The translations under genes and the position numbers were made by a program. From NCBI RefSeq assembly GCF_017948405.1, contig NZ_CP072844.1:2985779-3049778 (forward strand): 64,000 nt of DNA, read 5' to 3'. The notes beneath the pieces were generated by a model. That model saw only the letters and a list, made by a program, of their open reading frames with translations. It was not told the DNA's origin and searched no databases. How positions within the stretch are numbered: the stretch's first letter is position 1; each line of letters starts with the position of its first letter. The DNA is from Psychrosphaera aestuarii. Lineage in GTDB: Bacteria; Pseudomonadota; Gammaproteobacteria; Enterobacterales; Alteromonadaceae. Shown here in pieces: positions 47,766-57,379 of this stretch.

Positions 47766-47963
47766 TTATTGGTTTTTATTGGATGTAGGTGACGGATTGT
47801 TCTGAACAGTCGGGACTTCTTTAGCAACGTCAGGCTTCACCGGTTTTTGATCGGGTAGATACAGTGGCCCTTTTTGCCCACAAGCAGATAAAAAGCTCGT
47901 CAAAATTGTAATGGCAACAAAGTGAGAGACATTGAAAAAGCTGGATTTACTTCGACTATTCAT
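47766..47963 (-). CDS. lptM: LPS translocon maturation chaperone LptM (YifL)
   Basis: 65 residues. Lipoprotein signal with lipobox LSAC (Cys about 28) followed at once by GQKGPLYLP, the diagnostic LptM motif, then a Pro/Asn-rich tail. It helps oxidative maturation of LptD at the outer membrane. Located upstream of lysA and divergent from cyaY, as in Escherichia coli. Confidence 0.94.
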   Translation of the reverse strand: MNSRSKSSFFNVSHFVAITILTSFLSACGQKGPLYLPDQKPVKPDVAKEVPTVQNNPSPTSNKNQ

Positions 47964-48034
47964 GTTTTTACTGTATCTATTCTATTTGACGCCTATAATC
48001 GCATCATAATTCGTAATTGCAAGTAGGAAACTCA

Positions 48035-48349
48035 ATGAATGACAGTCAATATCATCAATTAGCCGATGACCTTTTAAATCAGCTTCAGGACAGTATCGAT
48101 GACATCGATTTTGACCTTGATTATGAAACGGCCGGTGGCATTCTTGAAGTGATTTTTCCAAACGGCACAAAAATCATTATCAATAAACAAGCACCATTGC
48201 ACCAAATCTGGGTAGCGACTAAATTTAACGGTCACCACTTTGAATATAAAGATGGCCTATGGATAGACAATCGCACTGACGTTGAATTATTTACGCTATT
48301 AAATGACGCTGGCTCAAAACAAGCCGGTACCGCCATTTCATTTAACTAA
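48035..48349 (+). CDS. cyaY: Iron-sulfur cluster assembly protein CyaY (frataxin)
   Basis: 104 residues from the ATG at 48035 after GTAGGA; the frame opens at a TTG 18 bp earlier that lies before this site. Acidic first helix (LADDLLNQLQDSIDDIDFD, iron-binding face), then ILEVIFPNGTKIIINKQ and the QIWVATKFNGHHFEY strands typical of frataxin. It modulates IscS and iron supply. Divergent from lptM as expected. Confidence 0.95.
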   Translation: MNDSQYHQLADDLLNQLQDSIDDIDFDLDYETAGGILEVIFPNGTKIIINKQAPLHQIWVATKFNGHHFEYKDGLWIDNRTDVELFTLLNDAGSKQAGTAISFN

Positions 48350-48371
48350 ATTAAACTCATACAGAGGTAAC

Positions 48372-49208
48372 ATGGTCTTTAACGGAACCGACAACTACAT
48401 TGTTTCTGACGAACTTCGTTTAGCAGTAAATGCGGCGATTACATTAGAAAAACCATTACTTATTAAAGGTGAGCCAGGTACGGGTAAAACGCAACTGGCC
48501 GAAGAGTTGGCTAAAGCGCTCGATACAGAACTCATTCAATGGCATATAAAATCGACCACTAAAGCCCAACAAGGTTTGTACGAATATGATGCGGTTTCTA
48601 GACTGCGTGATAGTCAATTAGGCGACGAACGAGTCCATAATATTGGCAATTACATTGTAAAGGGAAAAATGTGGCAGGCGTTTGATGCAACAAAACGGCC
48701 TATATTACTCATAGACGAAATTGATAAAGCAGATATTGAGTTCCCAAATGACTTGCTTCAAGAGCTCGATAAAATGGAGTTTTTTGTTTATGAAACTCAA
48801 CAGCAGGTTGTGGCTAAACAACGTCCAATCGTAATTATCACTTCAAATAACGAAAAAGAGCTACCTGATGCTTTTTTACGTCGTTGCTTTTTTCATTACA
48901 TTCAATTTCCAACACGCGAAGAAATGAAAAAGATCATTGATGTTCATCATCCAGATGTGAAAGCAAATTTATTAAGAGAAGCGCTTGAAGTGTTTTTTGA
49001 TTTACGTGACTTAAATGGTCTCAAGAAAAAACCATCAACATCGGAATTAATTGATTGGCTTAAATTGTTAATTGCCGATGATGTATCTCAGCAAGTTTTA
49101 CTCGATAAAGACAGTAGCATCGTTCCTATGTTCGGCGCGCTTCTTAAAAATGAGCAAGACGTAAAGTTATTAGAAAAACTGGCCTTTATGAGCCGAAGAA
49201 AAAGCTAG
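48372..49208 (+). CDS. MoxR-type AAA+ ATPase
   Basis: 278 residues from the ATG at 48372 with AGAGGT upstream; the frame extends back into cyaY without support. Walker A is GEPGTGKTQ (about 36-44), Walker B LLIDEIDKAD (about 115-124), sensor 1 IVIITSNNEKELPDAF and an arginine-finger region FLRRCFFHY. MoxR ATPases act as chaperones with VWA proteins; such a partner follows 3 bp later. The substrate complex is unknown. Confidence 0.9.
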   Translation: MVFNGTDNYIVSDELRLAVNAAITLEKPLLIKGEPGTGKTQLAEELAKALDTELIQWHIKSTTKAQQGLYEYDAVSRLRDSQLGDERVHNIGNYIVKGKMWQAFDATKRPILLIDEIDKADIEFPNDLLQELDKMEFFVYETQQQVVAKQRPIVIITSNNEKELPDAFLRRCFFHYIQFPTREEMKKIIDVHHPDVKANLLREALEVFFDLRDLNGLKKKPSTSELIDWLKLLIADDVSQQVLLDKDSSIVPMFGALLKNEQDVKLLEKLAFMSRRKS

Positions 49209-49211
49209 TCT

Positions 49212-50384
49212 ATGTTTATAGATTTTTTTCTAACTCTAAAAAAGTACAAAGTGCCCACTTCATTAAAGGAATTGTTAGACCTAATTGAAGCGGTTAAAAA
49301 AGGCGTTATTTTTGCTAATGTTGAAGAGTTTTATCATCTTTCTCGCTTAATCCTTGTTAAAGATGAAGTGCATTACGATCGTTTTGATCGAGCCTTTGCC
49401 GATTATTTTGAAGGTGTGCAAAACATTGACCTTAGCGAGCATATTATTCCGGAAGACTGGCTTAAAAAAGAGTTTGAGAAGCAACTTAGTGACGAAGATA
49501 AAGCTAAGCTTAAGTCATTAGGCGGATTAGACGCGCTAATGGACACGCTAAAACAGCGCTTAAAAGAGCAACAAGAGCGTCATGCCGGTGGCAATAAATG
49601 GGTTGGCACTGGTGGCACTTCGCCTTTTGGCGCTTATGGTTATAATCCAGAAGGTGTGCGAATTGGCCAACACGAAAGTCGCCACAGAAAAGCGGTTAAG
49701 GTTTGGGACAAACGTGAGTTCCGTAATCTAGACAAGGACAATGCGTTAGGCTCAAGAAACATAAAACTGGCATTAAAAAAACTACGTAAATTTGCACGTA
49801 CCGGCAGCACAGAAACATTAGATATTAAACAAACCATTAGAGCCACGGCCAATAATGCTGGTTACCTGGATATAAAAACCGAACCCGAAAGACACAATGC
49901 TGTAAATGTATTGATGTTTTTTGACGTAGGCGGTTCTATGGACGATTATATTCATATCTGCGAAGAGCTTTTTGCAACGGCTCATACAGAGTTTAAGCAT
50001 TTGGAATTCTTTTATTTTCATAACTGTTTATATGAGCAGGTATGGAAAGATAACAATCGTAGATATGACGAAGGTCTCGACATTGATCAGTTGTTAAGAA
50101 CTTATGGAAGTAATTACAAAGTTATTTTTGTTGGTGATGCCACTATGGGTCCTTATGAAATAATGATGCCCGGAGGTTCAGTTGAGCATTGGAATGAAAA
50201 ACCCGGTGTTGAGTGGATGAACAAAGTACTTGAGCACTTTGATAAAGTCGCTTGGCTAAACCCACAAGAACAAGAACATTGGCCTTTTTACGCTTCCATT
50301 GGTTTAATGAAGCAAATAGTAAAAGATAATATGTTTCCGTTAACAGTTGACGGAATCGGTCGAGCAATTAAACATTTAAGTTAG
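49212..50384 (+). CDS. VWA domain protein (CoxE-like), partner of MoxR ATPase
   Basis: 390 residues. N-terminal helical part (about 1-130) with FLTLKKYKVPTSLKELLDLI, a Gly-rich linker with GTGGTSPFGAYGYNPEGVRIG, and a C-terminal von Willebrand A fold (about 225-385). The metal site reads FFDVGGSMDDY, so the first Ser of the common DxSxS is Gly. No signal peptide or membrane segment. It starts 3 bp after the ATPase gene; the pair probably acts together on an unidentified target. Confidence 0.88.
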   Translation: MFIDFFLTLKKYKVPTSLKELLDLIEAVKKGVIFANVEEFYHLSRLILVKDEVHYDRFDRAFADYFEGVQNIDLSEHIIPEDWLKKEFEKQLSDEDKAKLKSLGGLDALMDTLKQRLKEQQERHAGGNKWVGTGGTSPFGAYGYNPEGVRIGQHESRHRKAVKVWDKREFRNLDKDNALGSRNIKLALKKLRKFARTGSTETLDIKQTIRATANNAGYLDIKTEPERHNAVNVLMFFDVGGSMDDYIHICEELFATAHTEFKHLEFFYFHNCLYEQVWKDNNRRYDEGLDIDQLLRTYGSNYKVIFVGDATMGPYEIMMPGGSVEHWNEKPGVEWMNKVLEHFDKVAWLNPQEQEHWPFYASIGLMKQIVKDNMFPLTVDGIGRAIKHLS

Positions 50385-50394
50385 GAACAACAAC

Positions 50395-50826
50395 ATGCTT
50401 AAAATAAATTTATCTTTGGTTGCGCGGACATTTTCTCTCCTCTTTTTCACCCTCGCCTGCTGTCAGTTTGCCTATGCCTCGCAAACAGAAACTCAATCAA
50501 TTGAAAATCAATTTATTCAACGAGCGGTGATCACCAGTGATGTTGAAAATCGAGAACCGGTTGACAATCTAAATGCAACAGCGGTGAGTCTTGATCTCAA
50601 TAAAGTCTTTTTCTTTACTGAAGTATCAGGCCTTGCTAATCAAACGATTACTCACCGTTGGAGTTTAGATGGTCAAGTACAAGCAGAAGTAACGCTTAAT
50701 ATTGGCTCAAACCGTTGGCGTACCTACTCGAGTAAAAATTTGTTTGCTGGCTTACGAGGTAGTTGGTTGGTTGAAGTCATCGATCAGCAAAATCGAGTGT
50801 TATCAAGCGCAACGTTTACATACTAA
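50395..50826 (+). CDS. DUF2914 family exported protein
   Basis: 143 residues. Signal peptide (about 1-28, ending AYA) and a compact beta domain with FFFTEVSGLANQTITHRWSL, VTLNIGSNRWRTYSSKNL and a closing GSWLVEVIDQQNRVLSSATF, which are the DUF2914 features. Function unknown. Starts 10 bp after the VWA gene and so may share its transcript; a hairpin follows. Confidence 0.85.
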   Translation: MLKINLSLVARTFSLLFFTLACCQFAYASQTETQSIENQFIQRAVITSDVENREPVDNLNATAVSLDLNKVFFFTEVSGLANQTITHRWSLDGQVQAEVTLNIGSNRWRTYSSKNLFAGLRGSWLVEVIDQQNRVLSSATFTY

Positions 50827-50848
50827 GCCGTATATTAGTATTTAGAAA

Positions 50849-50886
50849 TGTCGTTAAAACTGGTAGTCTTAGCGACAACTTTTCTT
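50849..50886 (+). terminator. Probable terminator before hemC
   Basis: TGTCGTTAA pairs with TTAGCGACA (one G-T pair) around an 11-base loop and is followed by ACTTTTCTTATT. It separates the DUF2914 gene from hemC. Confidence 0.55.
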
Positions 50887-50913
50887 ATTAATCCAACCTT
50901 TAGTAGTTAATTT

Positions 50914-51855
50914 ATGACCCAAACTTCAGTGACCGAAATTCGAATTGCCACACGCGAAAGTGCGTTAGCAATGTGGCAGGCTTATTATGTAAAAGATCAA
51001 CTAGAGGCTGCACACCCTTCGGTAAAAGTTACCTTAGTTCCAATGACTACAAAAGGCGATCAAATTCTTGATACTCCACTCGCTAAAATTGGTGGCAAGG
51101 CTTTGTTTGTAAAAGAGCTTGAAGTCGCTATGTTAGAGGATAGAGCGGATATTGCCGTGCATTCGATGAAAGATGTGCCTGTTGAGTTTCCAGACGGATT
51201 AATGCTAAACACAATTTGTGTCAGAGAAGACCCTCGCGATGCATTTGTAAGTAACACTTACTCAACTTTAGATGAGTTACCTGAAGGCGCGGTGGTCGGC
51301 ACGTCGTCATTACGTCGCCAATGCCAGCTAAAATCATTGCGACCTGACTTAGTGATTAAAGACTTACGAGGCAACGTAAATACTCGTTTGCGTAAGCTAG
51401 ACGAAGGTCAATATGATGCAATCATTCTTGCCGCTGCAGGTTTAATTAGACTAGAAATGCCTGACCGTATTAAGCAGTATTTACCAACAGAATTGTTGCT
51501 TCCTGCAAATGGTCAAGGTGCTGTTGGTATTGAATGTCGTAGTAATGATGAAGAAATTAAAGCGTTATTATCTGCGCTTGAAGACTCACCAACTCGAGCG
51601 CGGGTTTTAGCCGAACGCGCAATGAATCGAGGTTTAGAGGGCGGTTGCCAGGTACCAATAGGTAGCTATGCGGAAATAGAAGGTGACATATTAACGCTTA
51701 AAGGTTTGGTCGGTAGCTTAGATGGTAAAACTATTATTCGAGACCAAATTAGCGGTAATGTGAATGAAGCAGAACAGCTTGGTCAAGAATTAGCTGCGCT
51801 ACTGCTAGGGCAAGGCGCTGATGTTATATTAAAAGAAGTGTACAACGCGGATTAG
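50914..51855 (+). CDS. hemC: Hydroxymethylbilane synthase (porphobilinogen deaminase)
   Basis: 313 residues. Builds hydroxymethylbilane from four porphobilinogens on a dipyrromethane cofactor. [15 protein letters not shown] is the standard N-terminus; [23 protein letters not shown] and [14 protein letters not shown] are active-site motifs; the cofactor Cys is in [13 protein letters not shown] (about 246). First of the hemC-hemD-hemX-hemY operon. Confidence 0.97.
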   Translation: MTQTSVTEIRIATRESALAMWQAYYVKDQLEAAHPSVKVTLVPMTTKGDQILDTPLAKIGGKALFVKELEVAMLEDRADIAVHSMKDVPVEFPDGLMLNTICVREDPRDAFVSNTYSTLDELPEGAVVGTSSLRRQCQLKSLRPDLVIKDLRGNVNTRLRKLDEGQYDAIILAAAGLIRLEMPDRIKQYLPTELLLPANGQGAVGIECRSNDEEIKALLSALEDSPTRARVLAERAMNRGLEGGCQVPIGSYAEIEGDILTLKGLVGSLDGKTIIRDQISGNVNEAEQLGQELAALLLGQGADVILKEVYNAD

Positions 51856-51859
51856 TCTT

Positions 51860-52720
51860 ATGAGCGCTCTCGTTGAGCCTGCAACAAAAATACACGTTTT
51901 AAATACTCGCCCTGCTCCCATGGGCGAGGAACTTGATGCAACTCTTTCGAAAGCGAACCTTTCCTCTATTTATATACCTGGCGTGGGTATTGAACTCACT
52001 CACGAGCAAAACATAGACCTTCAAATTTTACGATGTTTACGTACTAAATTTATTTTTGTAAGTCGAAATGCCGTCGATGCTTTTTATCAGATAATTAAAA
52101 GTGACCGTAAACTTTTCAGCCTTGCTCAGAAGCACAAACAGTTTTTTGCTGTCGGTGAAGGCACTGCATCGCAACTTGCACAAACGCTCAATCGAAATAT
52201 CGACAGCATATATTATCCAAAACAAAGTGATAGTGAAGGCCTACTCGCGCTCTCCCAATTGTCTAATGAGCAGATGGATATGAGCTCAGATAATCGAGAA
52301 GAACAAGCGGTAGATTCCGAACGAGTGATAATAGTGAAGGGCGATAATGGCCGAGAGCTAATTAAGTCGTCTCTATTAAAAAGAGGCTATACTGTGAGCG
52401 AGTGGTCACTTTACAAACGGATTCAGAACACCTTTTCAACGATCAGTAATCAGTGGCAAAAAATATCAATATTACTAGCAACTAGTGTTGATATTGCTGA
52501 GGCGATAGTCCAGGCCCTGATTACTAATTATAACGAGCACCACACTGATAATTTAAGCCTGAGTCGCAATGAGTTTTTAAATAGATGGCAATGGCTGGTG
52601 TTTAGCCAACGAATAAAGTTATATTTGCTGGCACAGGGAATCGAGGATTCTCAAATATATATCTGTGAACAAATGAATAATTCTTCTATTATCAATAGCA
52701 TTCAACGATTGGCGAAGTGA
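51860..52720 (+). CDS. hemD: Uroporphyrinogen-III synthase
   Basis: 286 residues. The family is poorly conserved, but VLNTRPAPMGEELDATL at the start, FVSRNAVDAFYQII (about 56-69), FFAVGEGTASQLA (about 95-107) and YPKQSDSEGLLAL fit HemD, and the second domain shows VIIVKGDNGRELI. It cyclises hydroxymethylbilane. It is longer than the usual 245-250 residues owing to insertions in the second domain. Starts 4 bp after hemC. Confidence 0.9.
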   Translation: MSALVEPATKIHVLNTRPAPMGEELDATLSKANLSSIYIPGVGIELTHEQNIDLQILRCLRTKFIFVSRNAVDAFYQIIKSDRKLFSLAQKHKQFFAVGEGTASQLAQTLNRNIDSIYYPKQSDSEGLLALSQLSNEQMDMSSDNREEQAVDSERVIIVKGDNGRELIKSSLLKRGYTVSEWSLYKRIQNTFSTISNQWQKISILLATSVDIAEAIVQALITNYNEHHTDNLSLSRNEFLNRWQWLVFSQRIKLYLLAQGIEDSQIYICEQMNNSSIINSIQRLAK

Positions 52721-52727
52721 GACGATT

Positions 52728-54056
52728 ATGGCGCAAGGCAAGGACAAGAATAAAACTAACAAGTCAGACAATAAGTCTGAATTATCAGCCGAACAAAAAA
52801 CGGCACAAGCCAGCGTTGAAATTGAACAATTGGAGGCCGAGCTAAAAGCGAAAGCTCAGCTAGAAGAAGAGGCTGCACTAAAAGCGAAAGCTCAGCTAGA
52901 AGAAGAGGCTGAACGAGAGGAGAAGGCTGAACGAGAAGAGAAAGCCGAGCCGTCAGTGGCAGTACGTGCAGAGCCAACATCACCTCCAACAGATGATAAG
53001 TCTGATAAAAAACAATCGCCGCAAAACCAAAAGTCATTCAGTTGGTTAGCATTTTTTGCATTTATCTTCAGTCTAGTCGCACTAACCGCAGCGGGTTATT
53101 TGTGGTGGCAAGCGCAGATATTTACGCAAACGCAAAAACAAGGTCTTGAGCAAACGCAAACGCTCGCCGAGCAAAGTTATCAACAGACTCGCAATACATT
53201 AAAAACGGTCCAAGACAATTTAGCCCAATTGCAGCTAAATCAACAACGCGGAAATGACTTCGTGTTAAACACACAGCGCAGTTTACAAAGCTTAAACAAT
53301 CGAATAAAAGAACTCGGTCAAAGTCAGCCAAATACCTGGTTGGCAGCGGAAAGCTTATATCTTGTTAATTTAGCCGAACATCGTCTATTGATTGAAAAAG
53401 ACAGTGCAACAGCGGTGCAATTGTTACTTTCTGCTAATGTGCGACTTGCGGCTATGCAAGATCCTAGCGTTTTCTATTTAAGAACTGCGATTAGCGAAGA
53501 TATTGCGACGCTCAATGCCATTGTTCAACCAGATACTGAGTCGGCGTTTTTGGCATTATCTGGCGTTATCAGTCAGATGCAAACATTACCACTCGCTCGA
53601 AAATACACGCCAGAGCCAATTGCTGAATCAACAAAGCCTGAGGTGTCTAGCGACATAAGTGATTGGAAAACCAATTTAGCTAATAGCATGGAGCGCTTTA
53701 TGGGTAACTTTGTCACAATTACGCGACGCGATACGCCAATAGAGCCTGAACTGCCACCTAAACAACGTTGGTATGTTAGAGCAAACGTAACAAGCCAACT
53801 ACTTGCAGCACAAAGCGCCAGCTTAAATAACAAACAAACGATTTACCGAACGTCGATAGCGCAAGCATCCGCTTGGTTACAACAATATTTTGATTTGTCA
53901 GATCCAGCCGTTACGTCTGTTATAACTACGTTAGATGCAATTAAAGATAAAAAGGTAGAAATAAGTTTACCGCAAGGACTTACAGCGCAGCCTTTACTAA
54001 AGACTTATGTTGCAAAACAAATGAACTTACAAATGGTTGAGGGAGAAAATCAATGA
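52728..54056 (+). CDS. hemX: HemX-like uroporphyrinogen operon membrane protein
   Basis: 442 residues. Low-complexity charged N-terminus (about 1-100), one transmembrane helix (about 103-125, FSWLAFFAFIFSLVALTAAG) and a long helical periplasmic region with QQTRNTLKTVQDNLAQLQ and WLAAESLYLVNLAEHRL. Despite older annotation as a methyltransferase it has no such domain. The N-terminus contains LKAKAQLEEEA twice, from a 36-bp tandem DNA repeat. Its 3' end overlaps hemY by 4 bp. Confidence 0.92.
   Translation: MAQGKDKNKTNKSDNKSELSAEQKTAQASVEIEQLEAELKAKAQLEEEAALKAKAQLEEEAEREEKAEREEKAEPSVAVRAEPTSPPTDDKSDKKQSPQNQKSFSWLAFFAFIFSLVALTAAGYLWWQAQIFTQTQKQGLEQTQTLAEQSYQQTRNTLKTVQDNLAQLQLNQQRGNDFVLNTQRSLQSLNNRIKELGQSQPNTWLAAESLYLVNLAEHRLLIEKDSATAVQLLLSANVRLAAMQDPSVFYLRTAISEDIATLNAIVQPDTESAFLALSGVISQMQTLPLARKYTPEPIAESTKPEVSSDISDWKTNLANSMERFMGNFVTITRRDTPIEPELPPKQRWYVRANVTSQLLAAQSASLNNKQTIYRTSIAQASAWLQQYFDLSDPAVTSVITTLDAIKDKKVEISLPQGLTAQPLLKTYVAKQMNLQMVEGENQ
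52849..52948 (+). repeat. Short tandem repeats in the hemX 5' coding region
   Basis: A 36-bp unit encoding LKAKAQLEEEAA/E occurs twice in a row and is followed by two copies of an 18-bp unit encoding EREEKA. All are in frame, so copy-number change would alter only the charged cytoplasmic stretch. Confidence 0.8.
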
Positions 54057-55273
54057 GTAAGTGGTTAAAACGACCTATCGCTTTTGCGCTTATTATTTGT
54101 GCTCTTATTTTTGCGCCAAACTTAGTGAATGAGCAAGGTTATGTGCTCATTTCATTTGCAAGTTGGACTCTTGAGGGCTCTGTGTTTCAAGTCTTAGTCG
54201 CCCTCCTAATTGTCGCCGTATCAATTTATATTCTTATAAAAGCAGTACAGTATTTATTCTTAATGCTAATTTGGCCGAGTAAGTGGTGGCAAAAATTTCA
54301 CGTAAAAAAAAGCACCAGCTTTTATCAAAATGGCTTAAACCTGATGGCACTAGGCCAGTGGGATTTAGCCGCTGAAGAATTTTTAAAAGTTCGTCGTAGT
54401 GATCGAATTGAATCGGCTCGCGCACTGAGTTTAGTTTGTGCTGCACACGCAAATAATAAAAAAGTAACCGCAGAGGTTGAAAATAAGCTGAAACTTAGCG
54501 ACCTGAGTACTGCACCTAGTCTTACTTTCGATAAATCTGAGGTCCCATTTTCACAACTTGTTCTTGCTTGTCAGTCGGAAGATTACGAGCATGCGGCTAA
54601 GCTATTAGATACAATGGCCCTTCCGGTATTGAAGCAGTCTATTGCATTTCAACAATTATGGTTGGAAATCAATATCTATCGACATAATTGGTCTGAAGTT
54701 GACCAAATGTTGCCAAAAGTAAATAAACAGATTAAAAAGCAAAGCTCCGAGCACGCCTTTGATAGCTGGCAAGCCCAGTTAACAAAATGGTTCGAACGTG
54801 GTTTTTCTTCCTTTGTTTCTCTGCACTCGTTAAATCAGCTTGAACAAGCGTGGAAAACATTAAATAAGCATAATCGCCAACTACCTGCCTTGCTGTTTGC
54901 TTATCTGTCAGCGCTTTCTAAAGCACAACAATCAGACAAGGTTGAAGCGCTCATATTAGAGCAACGTAAAGTGCTCAATAACGTATTTATTTTAAATATC
55001 GTTCGTCGTTACTATGAGTTAAATCATTCTGTGCAAATGGATTTGTTATTTACTCGTGTTCAAAAGCATTTGCTAAACGCACCAGATGATAAAGAGTTAT
55101 TAACGTTACTCGGTTATTTAGCCGCAGGGCAACGAGATCACCAATTGGCTAAACAGGCTTTACAAAAAGTTGTATATAGCCAAAACAATGCGACCGACAC
55201 AAAGTTATTTGCCCAAGAGTTAGCTCTGCTGGGCGAAACACAAAAAAGCTTAGAGGTTTATCACTCGTTATAA
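54053..55273 (+). CDS. hemY: HemY-like TPR membrane protein
   Basis: 406 residues. Two N-terminal transmembrane segments (about 9-28 and 42-72) followed by TPR-like helices, with NGLNLMALGQWDLAAEEFLK and LLGYLAAGQRDHQLAKQALQK visible. This is the proteobacterial HemY of the hemCDXY operon, not the protoporphyrinogen oxidase of the same name. Precise role in heme synthesis is unsettled. Only 4 bp separate it from the converging MscS gene. Confidence 0.92.
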   Translation: MSKWLKRPIAFALIICALIFAPNLVNEQGYVLISFASWTLEGSVFQVLVALLIVAVSIYILIKAVQYLFLMLIWPSKWWQKFHVKKSTSFYQNGLNLMALGQWDLAAEEFLKVRRSDRIESARALSLVCAAHANNKKVTAEVENKLKLSDLSTAPSLTFDKSEVPFSQLVLACQSEDYEHAAKLLDTMALPVLKQSIAFQQLWLEINIYRHNWSEVDQMLPKVNKQIKKQSSEHAFDSWQAQLTKWFERGFSSFVSLHSLNQLEQAWKTLNKHNRQLPALLFAYLSALSKAQQSDKVEALILEQRKVLNNVFILNIVRRYYELNHSVQMDLLFTRVQKHLLNAPDDKELLTLLGYLAAGQRDHQLAKQALQKVVYSQNNATDTKLFAQELALLGETQKSLEVYHSL

Positions 55274-55277
55274 CTGG

Positions 55278-56339
55278 CTAACGCGATATTTCAGGCTCTG
55301 GATTTAAATGCAGAGTCTGTGTCGGGAACGCAAATTCTCCACCGTGTTGCTCAACAATATCAGCAATAGCGAGAAGTACTATGTGCTTGTGTTCATGGAA
55401 CGTAACCCAAGAAGTTGTCACTGTCATACAGTAAACTAAAATATTTAAACTTGATGTGCCAAAACCATTAAAGCTAACAATAATCGTTTGATCTTGAGCA
55501 ATTAAGGTTGAGTTTGTTAAATAGGCTTTGATATCTTCAACAATACTGTTTACTTGCTTAATGTCATCATACCTAACACCAATCGTCTCTTTTATACGTC
55601 TATGTGTCATTCTTGAAGGGTTTTGCACAGCGATGTTATTGAACATTGCGTTTGGCACATATAACGGACGCATATCAAACGTTCGGATTTTTGAAATTCG
55701 CCAACCAATATACTCCACCGTTCCTTCAATTTCTCGATCTGGTGAGCAGATCCAGTCACCTACTTTAAATGGTTTGTCCATGTATAACATGATCCCACCA
55801 AACCAGTTTGAGACAAGGTCTTTAGATGCAAATGCTAAAGCGGCACCGGAGACACTGCCCAGCGCAATTAAGCCACTGGCGTCTAAACCCAATAAATCAA
55901 AGGCAACAATGGCTAAAATCACCATTAACAACAAACGACACACTTTAGCGACGCCAATAATGGCAGTTTGATCGAGTCGTCCCGTTTCGCTCGAGTCTAA
56001 AAATGCAAACTCAAGTGTATTTACAACTCTGAAGCCAAACCAACTCATATGTAAGGCTATCAGCAGAGATATAACCGGAAATTCAGATAATCCTAATTTT
56101 AAAACCCAAAATTGATTGATCAGTTTCAGTGAATGCCACAACATCAATGCGACTAAAAATGTCTTAGCTGGTAAATAAGCAGAATATAACGTAGCGCCAA
56201 AAATTTTATTTTGTGGTTGAGACAAGAGCTTACTTTTTAATGCACGTAATATGAGTAACACAACCGCCGTTGTTGTTAATGTCATTAATTCAACGAAATA
56301 AATATTTTCAGGATTAAAAAAGTCTTTAATGGCGTTCAC
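55278..56339 (-). CDS. MscS-family mechanosensitive channel
   Basis: 353 residues. About five transmembrane segments (about 15-170); the pore-lining helix corresponds to DASGLIALGSVSGAALAFASKD, Gly/Ala-rich as in MscS TM3. It is followed by the beta domain (PFKVGDWICSPDREIEGTVEYIGWRISKIRTFD, first part) and an alpha/beta C-terminal domain. Releases solutes on hypo-osmotic shock. Closest in layout to YbdG/YnaI-like channels rather than MscS itself. Confidence 0.92.
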   Translation of the reverse strand: MNAIKDFFNPENIYFVELMTLTTTAVVLLILRALKSKLLSQPQNKIFGATLYSAYLPAKTFLVALMLWHSLKLINQFWVLKLGLSEFPVISLLIALHMSWFGFRVVNTLEFAFLDSSETGRLDQTAIIGVAKVCRLLLMVILAIVAFDLLGLDASGLIALGSVSGAALAFASKDLVSNWFGGIMLYMDKPFKVGDWICSPDREIEGTVEYIGWRISKIRTFDMRPLYVPNAMFNNIAVQNPSRMTHRRIKETIGVRYDDIKQVNSIVEDIKAYLTNSTLIAQDQTIIVSFNGFGTSSLNILVYCMTVTTSWVTFHEHKHIVLLAIADIVEQHGGEFAFPTQTLHLNPEPEISR

Positions 56340-56444
56340 GTTTGCAAATCTTCCTGTTGTTTTTTTATGAATAACGTTAGGTTATATAAAAACGACGGTT
56401 ACGCAACCGTGATAAACCACTATCAAAAAATTTAAGGCTACCTT

Positions 56445-57347
56445 GTGACTAACATTTCTATCTTGATTCGAGTTTTTTCTATCATTGTCATGTTTTTTTC
56501 TAGTATGACGATAAGCAACGAGCTAGCGTCTCAAAGTGATGTTCAGCAACGATTACAGTCGAATGAAATTGCCATTTCACAAAACGAATTAGTTTATATC
56601 CAAACCGACATTGGCCAAATAGTCATTCAACTTACAGACCTTCAGTCACCGTTAGCGACCGCGCAGTTTAAAAACTTAGTCAATGACCAGTTTTATAATG
56701 GCCAAACCTTTTATCGCGTTATAGAAGGATTTGTCGCCCAAGGCGGTGAACGTGAATACAATAAAGGCGTCACTAAAGACACAAAATTTCGTTCAACGTT
56801 ACCTGCTGAATTTACTCAAAAAATTGTTGATACCCATTCATTTCAAGTTGTGCAGTCCCCAGATTTATTTGCACCTGAGACGGGATTTTGGAAAGGGTTT
56901 CCCGCTGGGCGAGACTTAACGACAAACGAACAATGGCTACTGCATTGTCCAGGCACAGTTGCGCTTGCCCGCAATAATGATCCGAATTCGGCAACCACAG
57001 AGTTTTACATTGTTATTGGCCAAGCTCCACGTCACTTAGACCGCAATATGTCGATTATTGGTCGTGTTATCGATGGCATGTCCGTTGCTCAAGCAATGCC
57101 TCGCGGAGATCGAAACAATGGCGGCATAGTCGAACCAACGTCTTTAAGTACTAAAATAATTAACGCAAAAATCGGCTCCGAAATGAACAAAGAAAAACAA
57201 ATTTCTTACTTCATCGATAATACAAAAGCTGATAAATTCCAAACACGTATAAAGAATGCTCGATATAAAAAGGCAGCATTCTTTGTTTACCCAGGAAACG
57301 GTAATATTGACGTCTGCTATCATCAACCAAGTATCACAAGAAAATAG
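56445..57347 (+). CDS. Exported cyclophilin-type peptidyl-prolyl isomerase
   Basis: 300 residues from a GTG start. N-terminal signal (about 1-27), then a cyclophilin domain with YIQTDIGQIVIQLTD, FYRVIEGFVAQGG and ALARNNDPNSATTEFYIVIG. A roughly 70-residue C-terminal extension beyond the catalytic domain is polar and has no recognised fold. It would act in the periplasm. Second cyclophilin of the window; this one lacks a lipobox. Confidence 0.9.
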   Translation: MTNISILIRVFSIIVMFFSSMTISNELASQSDVQQRLQSNEIAISQNELVYIQTDIGQIVIQLTDLQSPLATAQFKNLVNDQFYNGQTFYRVIEGFVAQGGEREYNKGVTKDTKFRSTLPAEFTQKIVDTHSFQVVQSPDLFAPETGFWKGFPAGRDLTTNEQWLLHCPGTVALARNNDPNSATTEFYIVIGQAPRHLDRNMSIIGRVIDGMSVAQAMPRGDRNNGGIVEPTSLSTKIINAKIGSEMNKEKQISYFIDNTKADKFQTRIKNARYKKAAFFVYPGNGNIDVCYHQPSITRK

Positions 57348-57379
57348 CAACCGACCTTATAACTTTGGATTACGCCATT

